Shown: piece by piece, positions 8,472 through 16,077 of the stretch
Layout: each line of letters starts with the position of its first letter
How positions within the stretch are numbered: position 1 is the stretch's first letter
From: a virus
Reading direction: 5' to 3' (one strand)
DNA length: 38,756 nt
IMG/VR virus record: IMGVR_UViG_3300002460_000087
Span: 1-38,756 of that record
Translations under genes and position numbers: made by a program
The notes under the pieces: model-generated
Told to the model about the DNA's origin: nothing
What the model saw: the letters and a program-made list of their open reading frames with translations, nothing else
Database searches by the model: none

Positions 8472-9413
8472 TTATTCCCAATCTGGCACTGGTGAGAAAT
8501 GTTCAATCAGCCACGAAAGCGGACGTTTCGCCCCCGGCCAGTTGTCTTGCAACCACAACTCTCGCGAATGCTTACGCGCCGCGTCAATGTCACGTTGGGA
8601 AATCGGGTACGGCCAAGACGATTCGCCGTTACTGCCGAAGTTGCCGGTTCGGAAAAGATGGGCAATCCAAGTCTTGAGCGAAGTGACCATCCGACCCCCG
8701 GACAGCCACGACTTGCACGCCAGTTCCGTCCCGTATTGTCCCCACGAGCCATGCCCTTCATCCATCCCGCCCAGTTCCCAGAATCGCTCCCGCTCCATCA
8801 GGAAGCAGCAGCCTATGCAACTCATCGTTTCGACAAGGCCCGTAGGCTCTTGCTCTTTGAACTCGGGACGGTGCCTGTACCCCCGCCAGTATTGAAAATG
8901 CAGCGAGCGATCGAATCGCCATGAAACCGTCGGAGCGTATTGAAACCGTGGCTGCCACACCATCGCCATCGTGAAGTCAGTGCCCTTGCACTCCGGGCAT
9001 TCCTTTGGCTTCGCGCCCTGATACACCCGTTCTCCGCAGCCGTTGCAATGCCAGTCGAAGACGTGCAGCCGGTGCATGGACGGGATCATGGTCACGTCCG
9101 GTTGCATGTCGGCTAGCAGCTTCACGTCGAAGCCCTCGTCGGTACTGCAATGAGCATCGAGCTTCATCACGTACTTGGCACGACTGAGCATCGCCCCGGC
9201 GTTTGTAGCAGCCCGTTGCCCGATCGGCTCGCTGAAGTGGATCATTTGGAGTCGCGGATGATCTACCAGCGGCGGCTCCGGCCAATAGCCATCCGCAACT
9301 GCAATCACTTCGGTAAATTCGCCGCTGTGTGCCAGCACGTCCTCGACCGTGTGCCGCATGAACTGCTCGTTGCGGCCGGGGATGATCACCGACAATGCCT
9401 TAGCTTTCGACAC
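8472..9413 (-). CDS. GT-A glycosyltransferase, polypeptide GalNAc-transferase-like, with inserted zinc ribbon
   Basis: 313 residues from a GTG that overlaps the upstream gene by 14 bases. The N-terminal SVIIPGRNEQ opening and RAATNAGA segment are GT-A fold marks. KLDAHCS (residues 84-90) gives a DxH motif, and GGMDEGHGSWGQYGTELACK (215-234) plus WLSGG matches the Gly-Gly-Met-Asp, Trp-Gly, Glu pattern. DxH and this Trp-Gly motif together are characteristic of polypeptide GalNAc-transferases and related GT2 enzymes (family knowledge). Between them CNGC (123-126) and CPEC (139-142) form a rubredoxin-like zinc ribbon that is not usual in these enzymes. Donor and acceptor are unknown. Neighbouring Ser/Pro/Thr-rich virion proteins are attractive acceptors (inference). 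Confidence 0.8.
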   Translation of the reverse strand: MSKAKALSVIIPGRNEQFMRHTVEDVLAHSGEFTEVIAVADGYWPEPPLVDHPRLQMIHFSEPIGQRAATNAGAMLSRAKYVMKLDAHCSTDEGFDVKLLADMQPDVTMIPSMHRLHVFDWHCNGCGERVYQGAKPKECPECKGTDFTMAMVWQPRFQYAPTVSWRFDRSLHFQYWRGYRHRPEFKEQEPTGLVETMSCIGCCFLMERERFWELGGMDEGHGSWGQYGTELACKSWLSGGRMVTSLKTWIAHLFRTGNFGSNGESSWPYPISQRDIDAARKHSRELWLQDNWPGAKRPLSWLIEHFSPVPDWE

Positions 9414-10134
9414 GATCTTGCCTTTGCTGTTGATACCAGAAGTTGCGGTTCGTCTTTCGCGTCAAACCGTGAAACAGCCCCTTCGGATCGGCGTCCACAT
9501 CGCCCAGGTACTTGCCGTTGGGGAACATGAAGATCCGCGGGCGATGCACACAGACTTTCGCGCCCGTGGGGTCGAACGTCCGCCACACGCTGCGAAAGGC
9601 CCGGTCCTCGCCCTGCGGGTAGGGTTTCTCGACCAGATCTTCCCGGTAGCCGCCCAATTCCCAGAACAGATCCCGCCGCATCGCAAAGTTGTTCGGCAGT
9701 GGTCCGATCTTCAATCCCTTCTCGCGCGGCAGTCCGTACTCGGCCAGAGCGTCACGGTCTTGAGTCAACACGCCGTTCGGGTCCAGCACGCCGAACTCCC
9801 GGACGAATTGCACCTTCAAGCCGTCAAAGTTCCGAATGAAGTTGATCGCGAACCGCGGGACGATGTGATCGATATCGAACATCAACAGGTACTCGCCCTG
9901 GGCAATCCGGGCTCCAGCGTTGCGGGCCAGCGCCCACGTCCACGGCCGCTTGTCGTTGGTGCGGTGAATCGTCACCGGCAAGCTGGACGTGTTCTCGATC
10001 GGCGGGTCACTGCCGTCGTCGACCAAGATCAGCTCGGTATCCGCCGGCAAACCCATTCGCTCGAAGTGCAAGAGCTGACGTCGCACGACTTCGTGCGAGT
10101 TTAATACGGGGATTATCAAACTTAGCTTGATCAC
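9400..10134 (-). CDS. Glycosyltransferase family 2
   Basis: 244 residues from a GTG forming a GTGA overlap with the upstream methyltransferase stop. It opens with LSLIIPVLNS, then has VDDGS (residues 38-42), RNAGA (71-75) and FDIDH (86-90), which includes the metal-binding DxD. GGYRED and QGEDRAF (about 161-180) form the acceptor/catalytic lobe. All of these are standard GT2 landmarks, and the length is usual for a single catalytic domain. There is no membrane anchor, so it should act in the cytoplasm on a nucleotide-sugar donor. It is the second of two adjacent GT2-type genes and could extend a sugar placed by its neighbour. Acceptor unknown. Confidence 0.82.
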   Translation of the reverse strand: MIKLSLIIPVLNSHEVVRRQLLHFERMGLPADTELILVDDGSDPPIENTSSLPVTIHRTNDKRPWTWALARNAGARIAQGEYLLMFDIDHIVPRFAINFIRNFDGLKVQFVREFGVLDPNGVLTQDRDALAEYGLPREKGLKIGPLPNNFAMRRDLFWELGGYREDLVEKPYPQGEDRAFRSVWRTFDPTGAKVCVHRPRIFMFPNGKYLGDVDADPKGLFHGLTRKTNRNFWYQQQRQDRVES

Positions 10135-10766
10135 GATCCTAACCCAGCCCTTTCCGCTCCACGCTGCCAAAACGCGGTCGGCTCCATGTCCCGCGTCACG
10201 TACCACGGGTCGATCCGGTGGCAGTGGGTGTAACCATCGACCGCCTTAATCACGCCGGACATTCCGAACGAACAGTAGTCGTGAACCAGTACCAGCCCGC
10301 CTGCGCGGACCTTCGGAGCCCAGCGAATGATTCCCTGAACGCAAGCGTCGAACGTGTGGTCGTCGTCGATGTTCACCGCGTCGAGCGAACCGTCCTCGAA
10401 GTCGTCCACCGCGTCGAGGGAAGCCTTCCGGAGAATCGTGAAGCCGTACTTCTCGGCGTGAATCATGGCCGCAGCGTAGATTTTGTCCTGACTCTCCTGG
10501 GAGACCCGGTGATAAGCCCGGTAGGGATCAATGCAGGTGAGTTCCAAGTCGGGAATTCGCTCGCGCCAGAGAATCGCTGAGTGCCCGTAGCGGGTGCCCA
10601 CTTCGACCATCCTTTTCACCCCCATGTCCCGCATGACGAGGGCCAGGGACTCGCGTCCCATCCCGCTTCTTCCTGTTCGCTGGAGGGATGTCGCCAGAAT
10701 CGGCAGGTTATCCAGTCCACCTTGAAAGCGGAAGTGTTTCTCAAGAGCTTTTCGTAAGTCCAGCAC
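10131..10766 (-). CDS. Class I SAM-dependent methyltransferase
   Basis: 211 residues. The GTG at 10766 follows GAGGAGGAG at ideal spacing and overlaps the upstream gene by 26 bases. Motif I is VEVGTRYGHSA (about 54-64), motif II CIDPYR (78-83), and the motif IV region is AVNIDDDHTFDACVQ (130-144), followed by GGLVLVHDY (156-164). This is the layout of the Methyltransf_24-like family, which often methylates sugars or small molecules (family knowledge). It is flanked by glycosyltransferases on both sides and overlaps both, so it was probably kept for the same pathway. A methylated glycan product is inferred. Confidence 0.8.
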   Translation of the reverse strand: MLDLRKALEKHFRFQGGLDNLPILATSLQRTGRSGMGRESLALVMRDMGVKRMVEVGTRYGHSAILWRERIPDLELTCIDPYRAYHRVSQESQDKIYAAAMIHAEKYGFTILRKASLDAVDDFEDGSLDAVNIDDDHTFDACVQGIIRWAPKVRAGGLVLVHDYCSFGMSGVIKAVDGYTHCHRIDPWYVTRDMEPTAFWQRGAERAGLGS

Positions 10767-11481
10767 GGCGCTCCTCCTCGATTCCTTGGTTGTAAAATTT
10801 CGTGATGTCGGACGCCCGGCCCCAGATCGGGATATCCCACGCTTTGAGTTCGCCAGTTTTGCGTTCCAATCCAGGCGTGTCAATGTAGGTTTTGGACAAG
10901 CCTTGCGGGTGGCAGAGGTTAACCATTGGTTCAATGCAATACCACTCGACACGCTTGCGGCGCGTTACCCGCAAATTTCTTTCAACCGTATCCCGGCCAA
11001 TCTCTCCACCGAATCTGCTCCCGTCTGGATACTTAGCCTCTCGTTCTTCGAGCGCCTCGATCACCAATTGTCGAGGCCCGATCATGGTAAAGTTGCCATG
11101 CCGACGAATCGCCGAGAAGAACGGCTTCTCCAACCATGAAAACACGGACCATCGCGACATGTCGTAAGCTACGGCGTCGTCCGGCGGCCGGAAGTCGCTG
11201 AAGTGCCTAGCCGGATACAGCGTGTCGTCCTCCGCCACGGCCACGTACTTTGTCTCGGCCAGTTTTGCGCCACGCAACAATTGGACATACACGTTCCAAT
11301 CCCAGAACGGACCAGACTGGATGAGGTACTTCGTGTTCGCCCGGCGCAAGTCCATCACTTCCTTCGAGATGATCACCAGCGGCCTGTCCTCGATCGCCCG
11401 CAACAGATGCCCCATGTGGAAATTTTGCCACACATGGGGCATCTGGTTGACGGTCAGGTAAATTACGGTCAGGTCGGACAT
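10741..11481 (-). CDS. GT-A-like glycosyltransferase
   Basis: 246 residues, ATG two bases after the stop of the Ser/Pro-tailed gene. The first strand-like segment is LTVIYLTVNQMP and the metal site is probably AVAEDDTLYP (residues 81-90, E84-D85-D86). Later elements WSVFSWLEKPFF and RRHGNFTMIGPR resemble the acceptor region of phage GT-A-like proteins that I have seen annotated only as glycosyltransferase or hypothetical. No TM segment. The start of the glycan cluster immediately downstream of a mucin-like protein gene is notable. An inactive GT-A relative is also possible, because the second half is not recognisable to me. Confidence 0.62.
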   Translation of the reverse strand: MSDLTVIYLTVNQMPHVWQNFHMGHLLRAIEDRPLVIISKEVMDLRRANTKYLIQSGPFWDWNVYVQLLRGAKLAETKYVAVAEDDTLYPARHFSDFRPPDDAVAYDMSRWSVFSWLEKPFFSAIRRHGNFTMIGPRQLVIEALEEREAKYPDGSRFGGEIGRDTVERNLRVTRRKRVEWYCIEPMVNLCHPQGLSKTYIDTPGLERKTGELKAWDIPIWGRASDITKFYNQGIEEERRAGLTKSS

Positions 11482-11483
11482 GG

Positions 11484-11685
11484 TTACGTCGCGGACGGTG
11501 AACTCGAAGGTGAATCGGACGGTGACGAAGACGGCGAGTCGGATGGGCTCGTCGAGGGCGAGTCAGACGGTGACGTTGACGGCGATGTTGATGGCGAGTC
11601 GGACGGAGAAGTCGACGGGCTGGTCGAGGGCGACGTCGAAGGTGAAGTCGACGGGGAACTCGATGCCGACGCGGACGGAGACGAC
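11484..11685. repeat. Ser/Pro codon repeat, C-terminal tail
   Basis: Repeat tail of the 190-residue protein. It is nearly identical at its terminal 30 bases (11484-11513) to 3930-3959 and has similar internal 12-base cycles. Confidence 0.75.
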
Positions 11686-12056
11686 GAAGACACGACCGTT
11701 CCGACGTTACCAGACAAAATTTCCCATCGGTAAGTGGTTGCTGTCAGTGAAACGCTAATCAACGACAGCATGTCGCTGGCGTCCGCGAACGTAGCTTCCG
11801 TTTCCAGAGCCACGTTCAGACCGGCGGGAGCCGTCACCACAGCGTTGCCGCCGCCGTCTGTCTTCAGTCGCAAGACGAGCCGAATACCCGGCTTGGTCGG
11901 ATTGGCGAGCGTCCGGGTTTCACCGGAAGCCCCCGTCACCATCTCGCAAATCTGCAAATCCGCAGCGGCGCGAATGATTCCAGCGTTGCCGGGATCTTTC
12001 AGCAGCTTCGGCCCCTTGTAAAGATCGTGGTGGATTCTGTGAGCAGGAGTTGACAT
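11484..12056 (-). CDS. Small virion protein with Ser/Pro repeat tail (paralogue of next upstream gene)
   Basis: 190 residues; ATG preceded by AGAAAGGG. Residues 1-121 align end to end with the neighbour at 12119-12487 (shared HRIH-DLY, DPGN-G-IR, ETRTL, PTKPGIR-VLRL-TDGG, FADASD-LSLISV, TYRWE, SGN). By eye I estimate roughly half of positions identical, so this is a tandem duplication. From residue 123 it adds about 68 residues of SPSTSPS-type repeat ending SPSAT, missing from the paralogue. The duplicated core looks like a beta-sandwich decoration or head-tail fibre domain, but I do not recognise a family. Adding the stalk to one copy suggests that it displays something on the particle surface. 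Confidence 0.75.
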   Translation of the reverse strand: MSTPAHRIHHDLYKGPKLLKDPGNAGIIRAAADLQICEMVTGASGETRTLANPTKPGIRLVLRLKTDGGGNAVVTAPAGLNVALETEATFADASDMLSLISVSLTATTYRWEILSGNVGTVVSSSSPSASASSSPSTSPSTSPSTSPSTSPSDSPSTSPSTSPSDSPSTSPSDSPSSSPSDSPSSSPSAT

Positions 12057-12118
12057 GAGGAACCCTTTCTAAAAGGAGGAATAGGTGCTAGTTGCACCCG
12101 AGGAACGTGTTTGCGGCC

Positions 12119-12487
12119 CTAAGCCAGAGTGACGCCTGTGTTCCCGGACTCCAACTCCCAACGATACGTCTTGGGCGGCCCGGCCTCATATTCAACAGAA
12201 ATCAACGACAAGAGGTCGCTCGCATCGGCGAATCGAGCAACCGTGTCACCGTCGACATTGAAGCCGTTTTCAGCCGTTACCAGGACATCCCCGCCGTCGG
12301 TCATGAGTCTCAGCACGAATCTGATGCCGGGCTTCGTGGGGGCGACAAGCGTGCGGGTCTCGGCAGCCGCCGAAACCATCTCCAGGATTTGGAGATCCTG
12401 CGTAACGCGAATCTCGCCGCCGTTGCCGGGGTCCGGCATGGATTTGTCAACGCGGTACAAGTCGCTGTGAATGCGGTGTTGAGACAT
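12119..12487 (-). CDS. Small virion protein (paralogue without repeat tail)
   Basis: 122 residues; ATG preceded by the purine-rich AAAGGATG. It matches the core of the downstream protein at 11484-12056 along its full length and stops where that protein's Ser/Pro tail begins. It contains PTKPGIRFVLRLMTDGG and FADASDLLSLISVEY, typical beta-rich segments. Location between connector and tail genes suggests a minor capsid, decoration or completion protein. No catalytic motif, signal peptide or TM segment. The pair could form hetero-oligomers with and without stalks (inference). Confidence 0.72.
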   Translation of the reverse strand: MSQHRIHSDLYRVDKSMPDPGNGGEIRVTQDLQILEMVSAAAETRTLVAPTKPGIRFVLRLMTDGGDVLVTAENGFNVDGDTVARFADASDLLSLISVEYEAGPPKTYRWELESGNTGVTLA

Positions 12488-12529
12488 GGGAGGAACATCC
12501 TTTCTTGAAAGGAAGAGGAAAGGGGTAGC

Positions 12530-12898
12530 TTAGCCGGGAGTGTCCGGCGTGTCGATATAGGCAGTGATCGATCCCGTCAGCGTGTCGCCGCCCTGCGCGA
12601 CGACTACCTTGATTCGTTCTTTCAGGACTTGCACGGCTTCCGAAGGAACCGTTCCGGCGGCTCCGTCCGTCACCTTATTCGGAAACGCACGCGGGTAGAA
12701 CCATTCGTTATCGCTCGGGCTATCGGTCAGGATGGCCACGCCAGATGTTTCGCCGGTGATCACCAAGTCGGCCCCGGCGTCCAACGTGCCCTTGGTGTAC
12801 TTGATCGCGTGAACGCGCCCTCGCAGTTTCGTCCCGAGGTAAACGGTCGCGGCCCCGGCGGCGTCCGTCACGATAGCAGTTGAGACTTCGATGATCAT
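12530..12898 (-). CDS. Small hypothetical virion protein
   Basis: 122 residues; its ATG overlaps the connector stop by four bases (ATGA), with GGAGA upstream. Sequence is beta-rich and hydrophobic-alternating: EVSTAIVTDAAGAATVYLG, then RGRVHAIKYTKG, VVAQGGDTLTGSITAYID. This is characteristic of small phage structural proteins made of a single beta-sandwich, and it resembles many uncharacterised proteins next to connectors. There are no cysteines. Function beyond a probable structural role is unknown. Confidence 0.68.
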   Translation of the reverse strand: MIIEVSTAIVTDAAGAATVYLGTKLRGRVHAIKYTKGTLDAGADLVITGETSGVAILTDSPSDNEWFYPRAFPNKVTDGAAGTVPSEAVQVLKERIKVVVAQGGDTLTGSITAYIDTPDTPG

Positions 12899-14142
12899 AA
12901 AACGTCTCCGTCGAGAGTAAGAGTTCCCATTCGCATCGCGCGGGCCGTGTGGTCACTGTCGCACACGCCAACATGATAACCTTCGCCGCGCGGCGAGTCA
13001 GGCCCAAGACTGGTGGGGACAGATTTTTCCAGGTCGGCCATGATCGCCAACGGCAAAAGTTCCATGAATCGCTTGGTGTGCCGCCCCTCTTGCTCCTCGA
13101 AGTTGCGTTCGGCAGCCGCCAAGCACGCCTCGATGATGATCTGAGCCAGTGTTTCGCCGCCAACCGGGTACGGATTATTCGCGTCGATCATCGTCGGACG
13201 CAGGATCATGGGAACCTTGAGCACGTAGGCGGCATCCGGCGTCGGATAGAACGCCAGTCGCTTGCGAGAACCAACCGTAGGATCGAACTCGACCGTCCGA
13301 ACGCTGTAGTAGATCGGACGGTCGTAATACGGGTCACCTTGCGCCGTATGGCGAATCACATTGTCATGCCGCTGCCGAACTGGCGGGTAGAAGTCTGATT
13401 GTCCCGGCTCGTAGTGCAAGTCGCTATCGTCCGAGATCGCCTCGAACGCCGCGGGCAAGTCGTATTCCTGTCTCCCAAGTTCATAAGCCGACGCCGCTGC
13501 CACCGCGACCGACGTATCTTCCAGCGTGATCTGCGTGTTGCTGTCGCGAGTGTTTACGTCGTAGTAGTTGTCGTCGATCTTCAATACTCCCACGGCCGCC
13601 CAAGAGGGAAACGTACCGCCGACGAGTGTCACGATGCCTGCCGCGACAGTGATCGTTCCCGTGGCATAAGGGGGCGTCGTCGTGATCTCGGAGATCGGGC
13701 GGAAGAAACTCCACGCATGCGCCGTGTAGACGTCGTGCAAGCCGTCCCGGATGCAATCCAGAATGTCTGACGTTTGATCGGTACTGAACCCGCTCCGTAT
13801 CCCGAACAGGTAATGGCCGACTCGTTCGAGCAAAGTCGAATAGCTGATGACCATCCCGTAGTCATCGGCAACCGCCGGAACGTCGAACGCGATGTAGATC
13901 GTGTCGCCATCGAAGACGAACTCGATGTACGCGGTATAGGAGACGTTGACTTCCGCATCCAGCGTGTACTCATACGTGCCCGTGGCGGGCTGAGTCATGT
14001 TCGTGCCGTCAGCAACCACGACTCCGCTGGTGTCGTTTCGCTTGATGCCGAACGTGCCGGTCGGATCGGAGAGCTTGGCCGAGGTTACGTTAGTGAGAAC
14101 GCCAGCAACCTTGAACGTCTGGGAAATAGTCCGATCCATCAT
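12895..14142 (-). CDS. Head-tail connector / adaptor-like protein with N-terminal Ig-like domain
   Basis: 415 residues from an ATG that overlaps the upstream stop (ATGA) and follows AGGTGAG. Residues 1-95 are beta-rich and look Ig-like (FKVAGVLTNVTSAKLSDPTG). Residues 100-145 contain a helical DILDCIRDGLHDVYTAHAWS segment, as in adaptor proteins that sit under the portal. Then comes a beta region with VGVLKIDDNYYDVNTR and YDLPAAFEAI, and a helical C-terminus with GGETLAQIIIEACLAAAERN. This order recalls T7 gp11-type adaptors (pattern resemblance, not proven). Position after capsid genes and before the tail genes supports it. Confidence 0.6.
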   Translation of the reverse strand: MMDRTISQTFKVAGVLTNVTSAKLSDPTGTFGIKRNDTSGVVVADGTNMTQPATGTYEYTLDAEVNVSYTAYIEFVFDGDTIYIAFDVPAVADDYGMVISYSTLLERVGHYLFGIRSGFSTDQTSDILDCIRDGLHDVYTAHAWSFFRPISEITTTPPYATGTITVAAGIVTLVGGTFPSWAAVGVLKIDDNYYDVNTRDSNTQITLEDTSVAVAAASAYELGRQEYDLPAAFEAISDDSDLHYEPGQSDFYPPVRQRHDNVIRHTAQGDPYYDRPIYYSVRTVEFDPTVGSRKRLAFYPTPDAAYVLKVPMILRPTMIDANNPYPVGGETLAQIIIEACLAAAERNFEEQEGRHTKRFMELLPLAIMADLEKSVPTSLGPDSPRGEGYHVGVCDSDHTARAMRMGTLTLDGDVL

Positions 14143-15998
14143 CTCACCTGCGTTTCTTCGAATACGTAGTTAGCACTTCCTGCCGAACGGAATGTCACGT
14201 TAACCTGCCGTCCGCTGTCGACATCCACTCCAGTCGCCTGCATGGTGAAGCACTGGACCTCGATCGTTATGATAGCATCTTCGGCACTGGGACTTGCACT
14301 AGGCGATGACGACAACGATGCGCTGGGGCTCGTACTGGGTGACTCCGAAGGACTGCTGCTAGGCGACGCAGACGGCGATAACGACGGCGAACTCGACGGC
14401 GAAGATGATTCCGATGCGGATGGCGTCGAAGAAGGCGAGGCACTGGGGCTGGAACTCTCGCTACTTGACGGGCTGCTGCTGGGCGATGCGCTCGGTGAAC
14501 TGCTGGGCGATGCCGAGGGCGACGAGGAAGGCGACGAGGAAACAGAAGCCGAGGGTGAACTTGATACGGATTCGCTTGGGCTCGCGCTAAGGCTGCTCGA
14601 CGGACTGGCACTTGGTGATTCCGAAGGACTGGCACTGACGCTAGCGCTCGGCGAGGAGGAAGGCGAATCGCTTGGGCTTGCGCTGACTGAAGCCGATGGC
14701 GATTCCGAAGGTGACGACGATGGCGAACTTGACGGCGATTCACTTGGACTCGAACTGACACTACCCGATGGACTTGTACTAGGAGACTCTGAAACTGACG
14801 CTGATGGACTGGCGCTGGGACTGGGACTCGAACTCGGAGACTCCGACGGCGAGCTTGATACGGACGAAGATGGTGTCGAGGAAACGGACGTTGATGGCGA
14901 AGTGCTGGGGCTGGATGAAACCGATGTGCTCGGCGTGGAACTGACAGATCCTGATGGCGAAGTCGATGGCGAAGAAGACGGCGCGCTGCTGAAAATCACG
15001 TTCGCATTGTTGTTCCCGCCGTCCGTCGAATTATTTCCGCAGTACAGTTTCCCGCCGCCACTGACCGAGCAGCGTGAAATCGAAATGAAGTCAACTTCGA
15101 TATCGACCGATGTGCTGATCGCCCAGCCGCCGGTCGATGTGCCCTGGAGGGTGATAAGGTTGCCGCTGGTTCCACTCGGCATTCCGTTCACACCGCCCGT
15201 GATCGTGGTCGTAGTGCCGTCAGTAAACTCAAGCACCTTGGCCAAACCGCCTGTCGCAACGAGCCGTGAGAAGGTGTTGTCGCCGCTGAACGTGATCTTG
15301 TTCGCAGCTCCCGCACCGCCGGTTGCGAAGCTGACATTCGGGAACGTCGAGCCGCCACCGATGAATGTTTTGTCGTTCGCAGATGTGTCTGAGAGATGGA
15401 TCGTGCCCGTACCGGTAATCGAAAATCCAGCGGGCTCTGAGTTTGTCACCGGTGTGCTGGTCGCAGTCAACGTCAATGTCTGGCTGCCCAATGCCAAGGT
15501 CTTCGTTCCGACACTGGTCACTAGGTTTTTGAAAGTCGCAGAGTTGCCGTTCAGATCCAACGTGCCATCTATGAGTGACAACAAATCGTCCGAAGTCAAA
15601 GAATCTTGCAGCAGCCACGAACCGCCGGCACCCTGCACACCCAGCCGCCGAATCGTCTTACCGGCAGTCGTGATCTGGTTACCGGTCGCGGTCGATAACA
15701 AATTGATTCGACACTCCGAAGCCAATGTCAGCGTCATGCCCGAGACAAGTTTCAAACTGCCGCCGCCCGCGTCACCAATATTCAGCAGGCGACTCAGTCC
15801 GCTGAAAACTAATGACTGCGTGCTGTAGTTCGTCAGGTCCAGAGACCGACACGCTGAATTGACGTTGATCGTCAGATTGCCACTCAGCCCGTCGACACGG
15901 GCCACCACGTCGTCCGCTGCTGTAGGCACGGCCAATTCATCCCACGACGCCCCGAATGCGTAATCGCCGCCGATGTTCGATATTGTTCGCGTTGCCAT
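14139..15998 (-). CDS. Large beta-rich virion protein with 235-residue Ser/Pro repeat domain
   Basis: 619 residues from the ATG at 15998 (MATRTISNIGG). A GTG further upstream would read through the hairpin at 16034-16067 and is rejected. Residues 1-336 are Ser/Thr/Gly/Asn-rich with short repeated strands (LTLTATSTPVT, NKITFSGDNTF), as in right-handed beta-helices. Residues about 337-572 are SPS[STAEDV]-type four-residue repeats, one of three such domains in the window. Residues 573-619 form a closing beta domain (ITIEVQCFTMQATGVDVDSG). Beta-helix plus stalk plus cap suggests a surface fibre, but immediate neighbours are capsid and connector, so a head fibre is also possible. Potential Ser/Thr glycosylation target (inference). 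Confidence 0.75.
   Translation of the reverse strand: MATRTISNIGGDYAFGASWDELAVPTAADDVVARVDGLSGNLTINVNSACRSLDLTNYSTQSLVFSGLSRLLNIGDAGGGSLKLVSGMTLTLASECRINLLSTATGNQITTAGKTIRRLGVQGAGGSWLLQDSLTSDDLLSLIDGTLDLNGNSATFKNLVTSVGTKTLALGSQTLTLTATSTPVTNSEPAGFSITGTGTIHLSDTSANDKTFIGGGSTFPNVSFATGGAGAANKITFSGDNTFSRLVATGGLAKVLEFTDGTTTTITGGVNGMPSGTSGNLITLQGTSTGGWAISTSVDIEVDFISISRCSVSGGGKLYCGNNSTDGGNNNANVIFSSAPSSSPSTSPSGSVSSTPSTSVSSSPSTSPSTSVSSTPSSSVSSSPSESPSSSPSPSASPSASVSESPSTSPSGSVSSSPSESPSSSPSSSPSESPSASVSASPSDSPSSSPSASVSASPSESPSASPSSSLSASPSESVSSSPSASVSSSPSSSPSASPSSSPSASPSSSPSSSESSSPSASPSSTPSASESSSPSSSPSLSPSASPSSSPSESPSTSPSASLSSSPSASPSAEDAIITIEVQCFTMQATGVDVDSGRQVNVTFRSAGSANYVFEETQVR
14280..14990. repeat. Long Ser/Pro codon repeat, internal domain
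   Basis: About 710 bases of 12-base-like cycles encoding some 235 residues of SPS-type sequence. The antisense strand forms a long open acidic frame, which is a by-product of the codon pattern. No clear copy of the SPSAT terminus is present here. Confidence 0.75.
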
Positions 15999-16033
15999 AT
16001 CCAGATCGTCCGCAGTCAGTGGCGCAAAAGCAC

Positions 16034-16067
16034 GCCTCCGGGGGCGCAAAAGCACGCCCCCGGAGGC
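16034..16067 (-). terminator. 13-bp perfect stem-loop after lectin-like gene (terminator or attenuator)
   Basis: Arms 16034-16046 and 16055-16067 are perfect complements with an eight-base loop CAAAAGCA (plus strand). On the transcribed minus strand it lies 11 bases past the stop of the gene at 16078-16929 and about 36 bases before the next start. It is followed only by a TTTT, so termination may be partial, allowing expression to be lower downstream of the capsid genes. It is embedded in two near-identical 21-base direct repeats (16021-16041 and 16043-16063, one mismatch). Confidence 0.6.
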
Positions 16068-16077
16068 TACGCGATGT

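Noticed and set aside
14242-15828. Long plus-strand open frame rich in Asp, Glu, Leu and Gly opposite the Ser/Pro repeat gene
   Set aside because: It is the antisense of SPS codons, which creates stop-free acidic repeats. It has no ribosome site in context and conflicts with the well-placed minus-strand gene.
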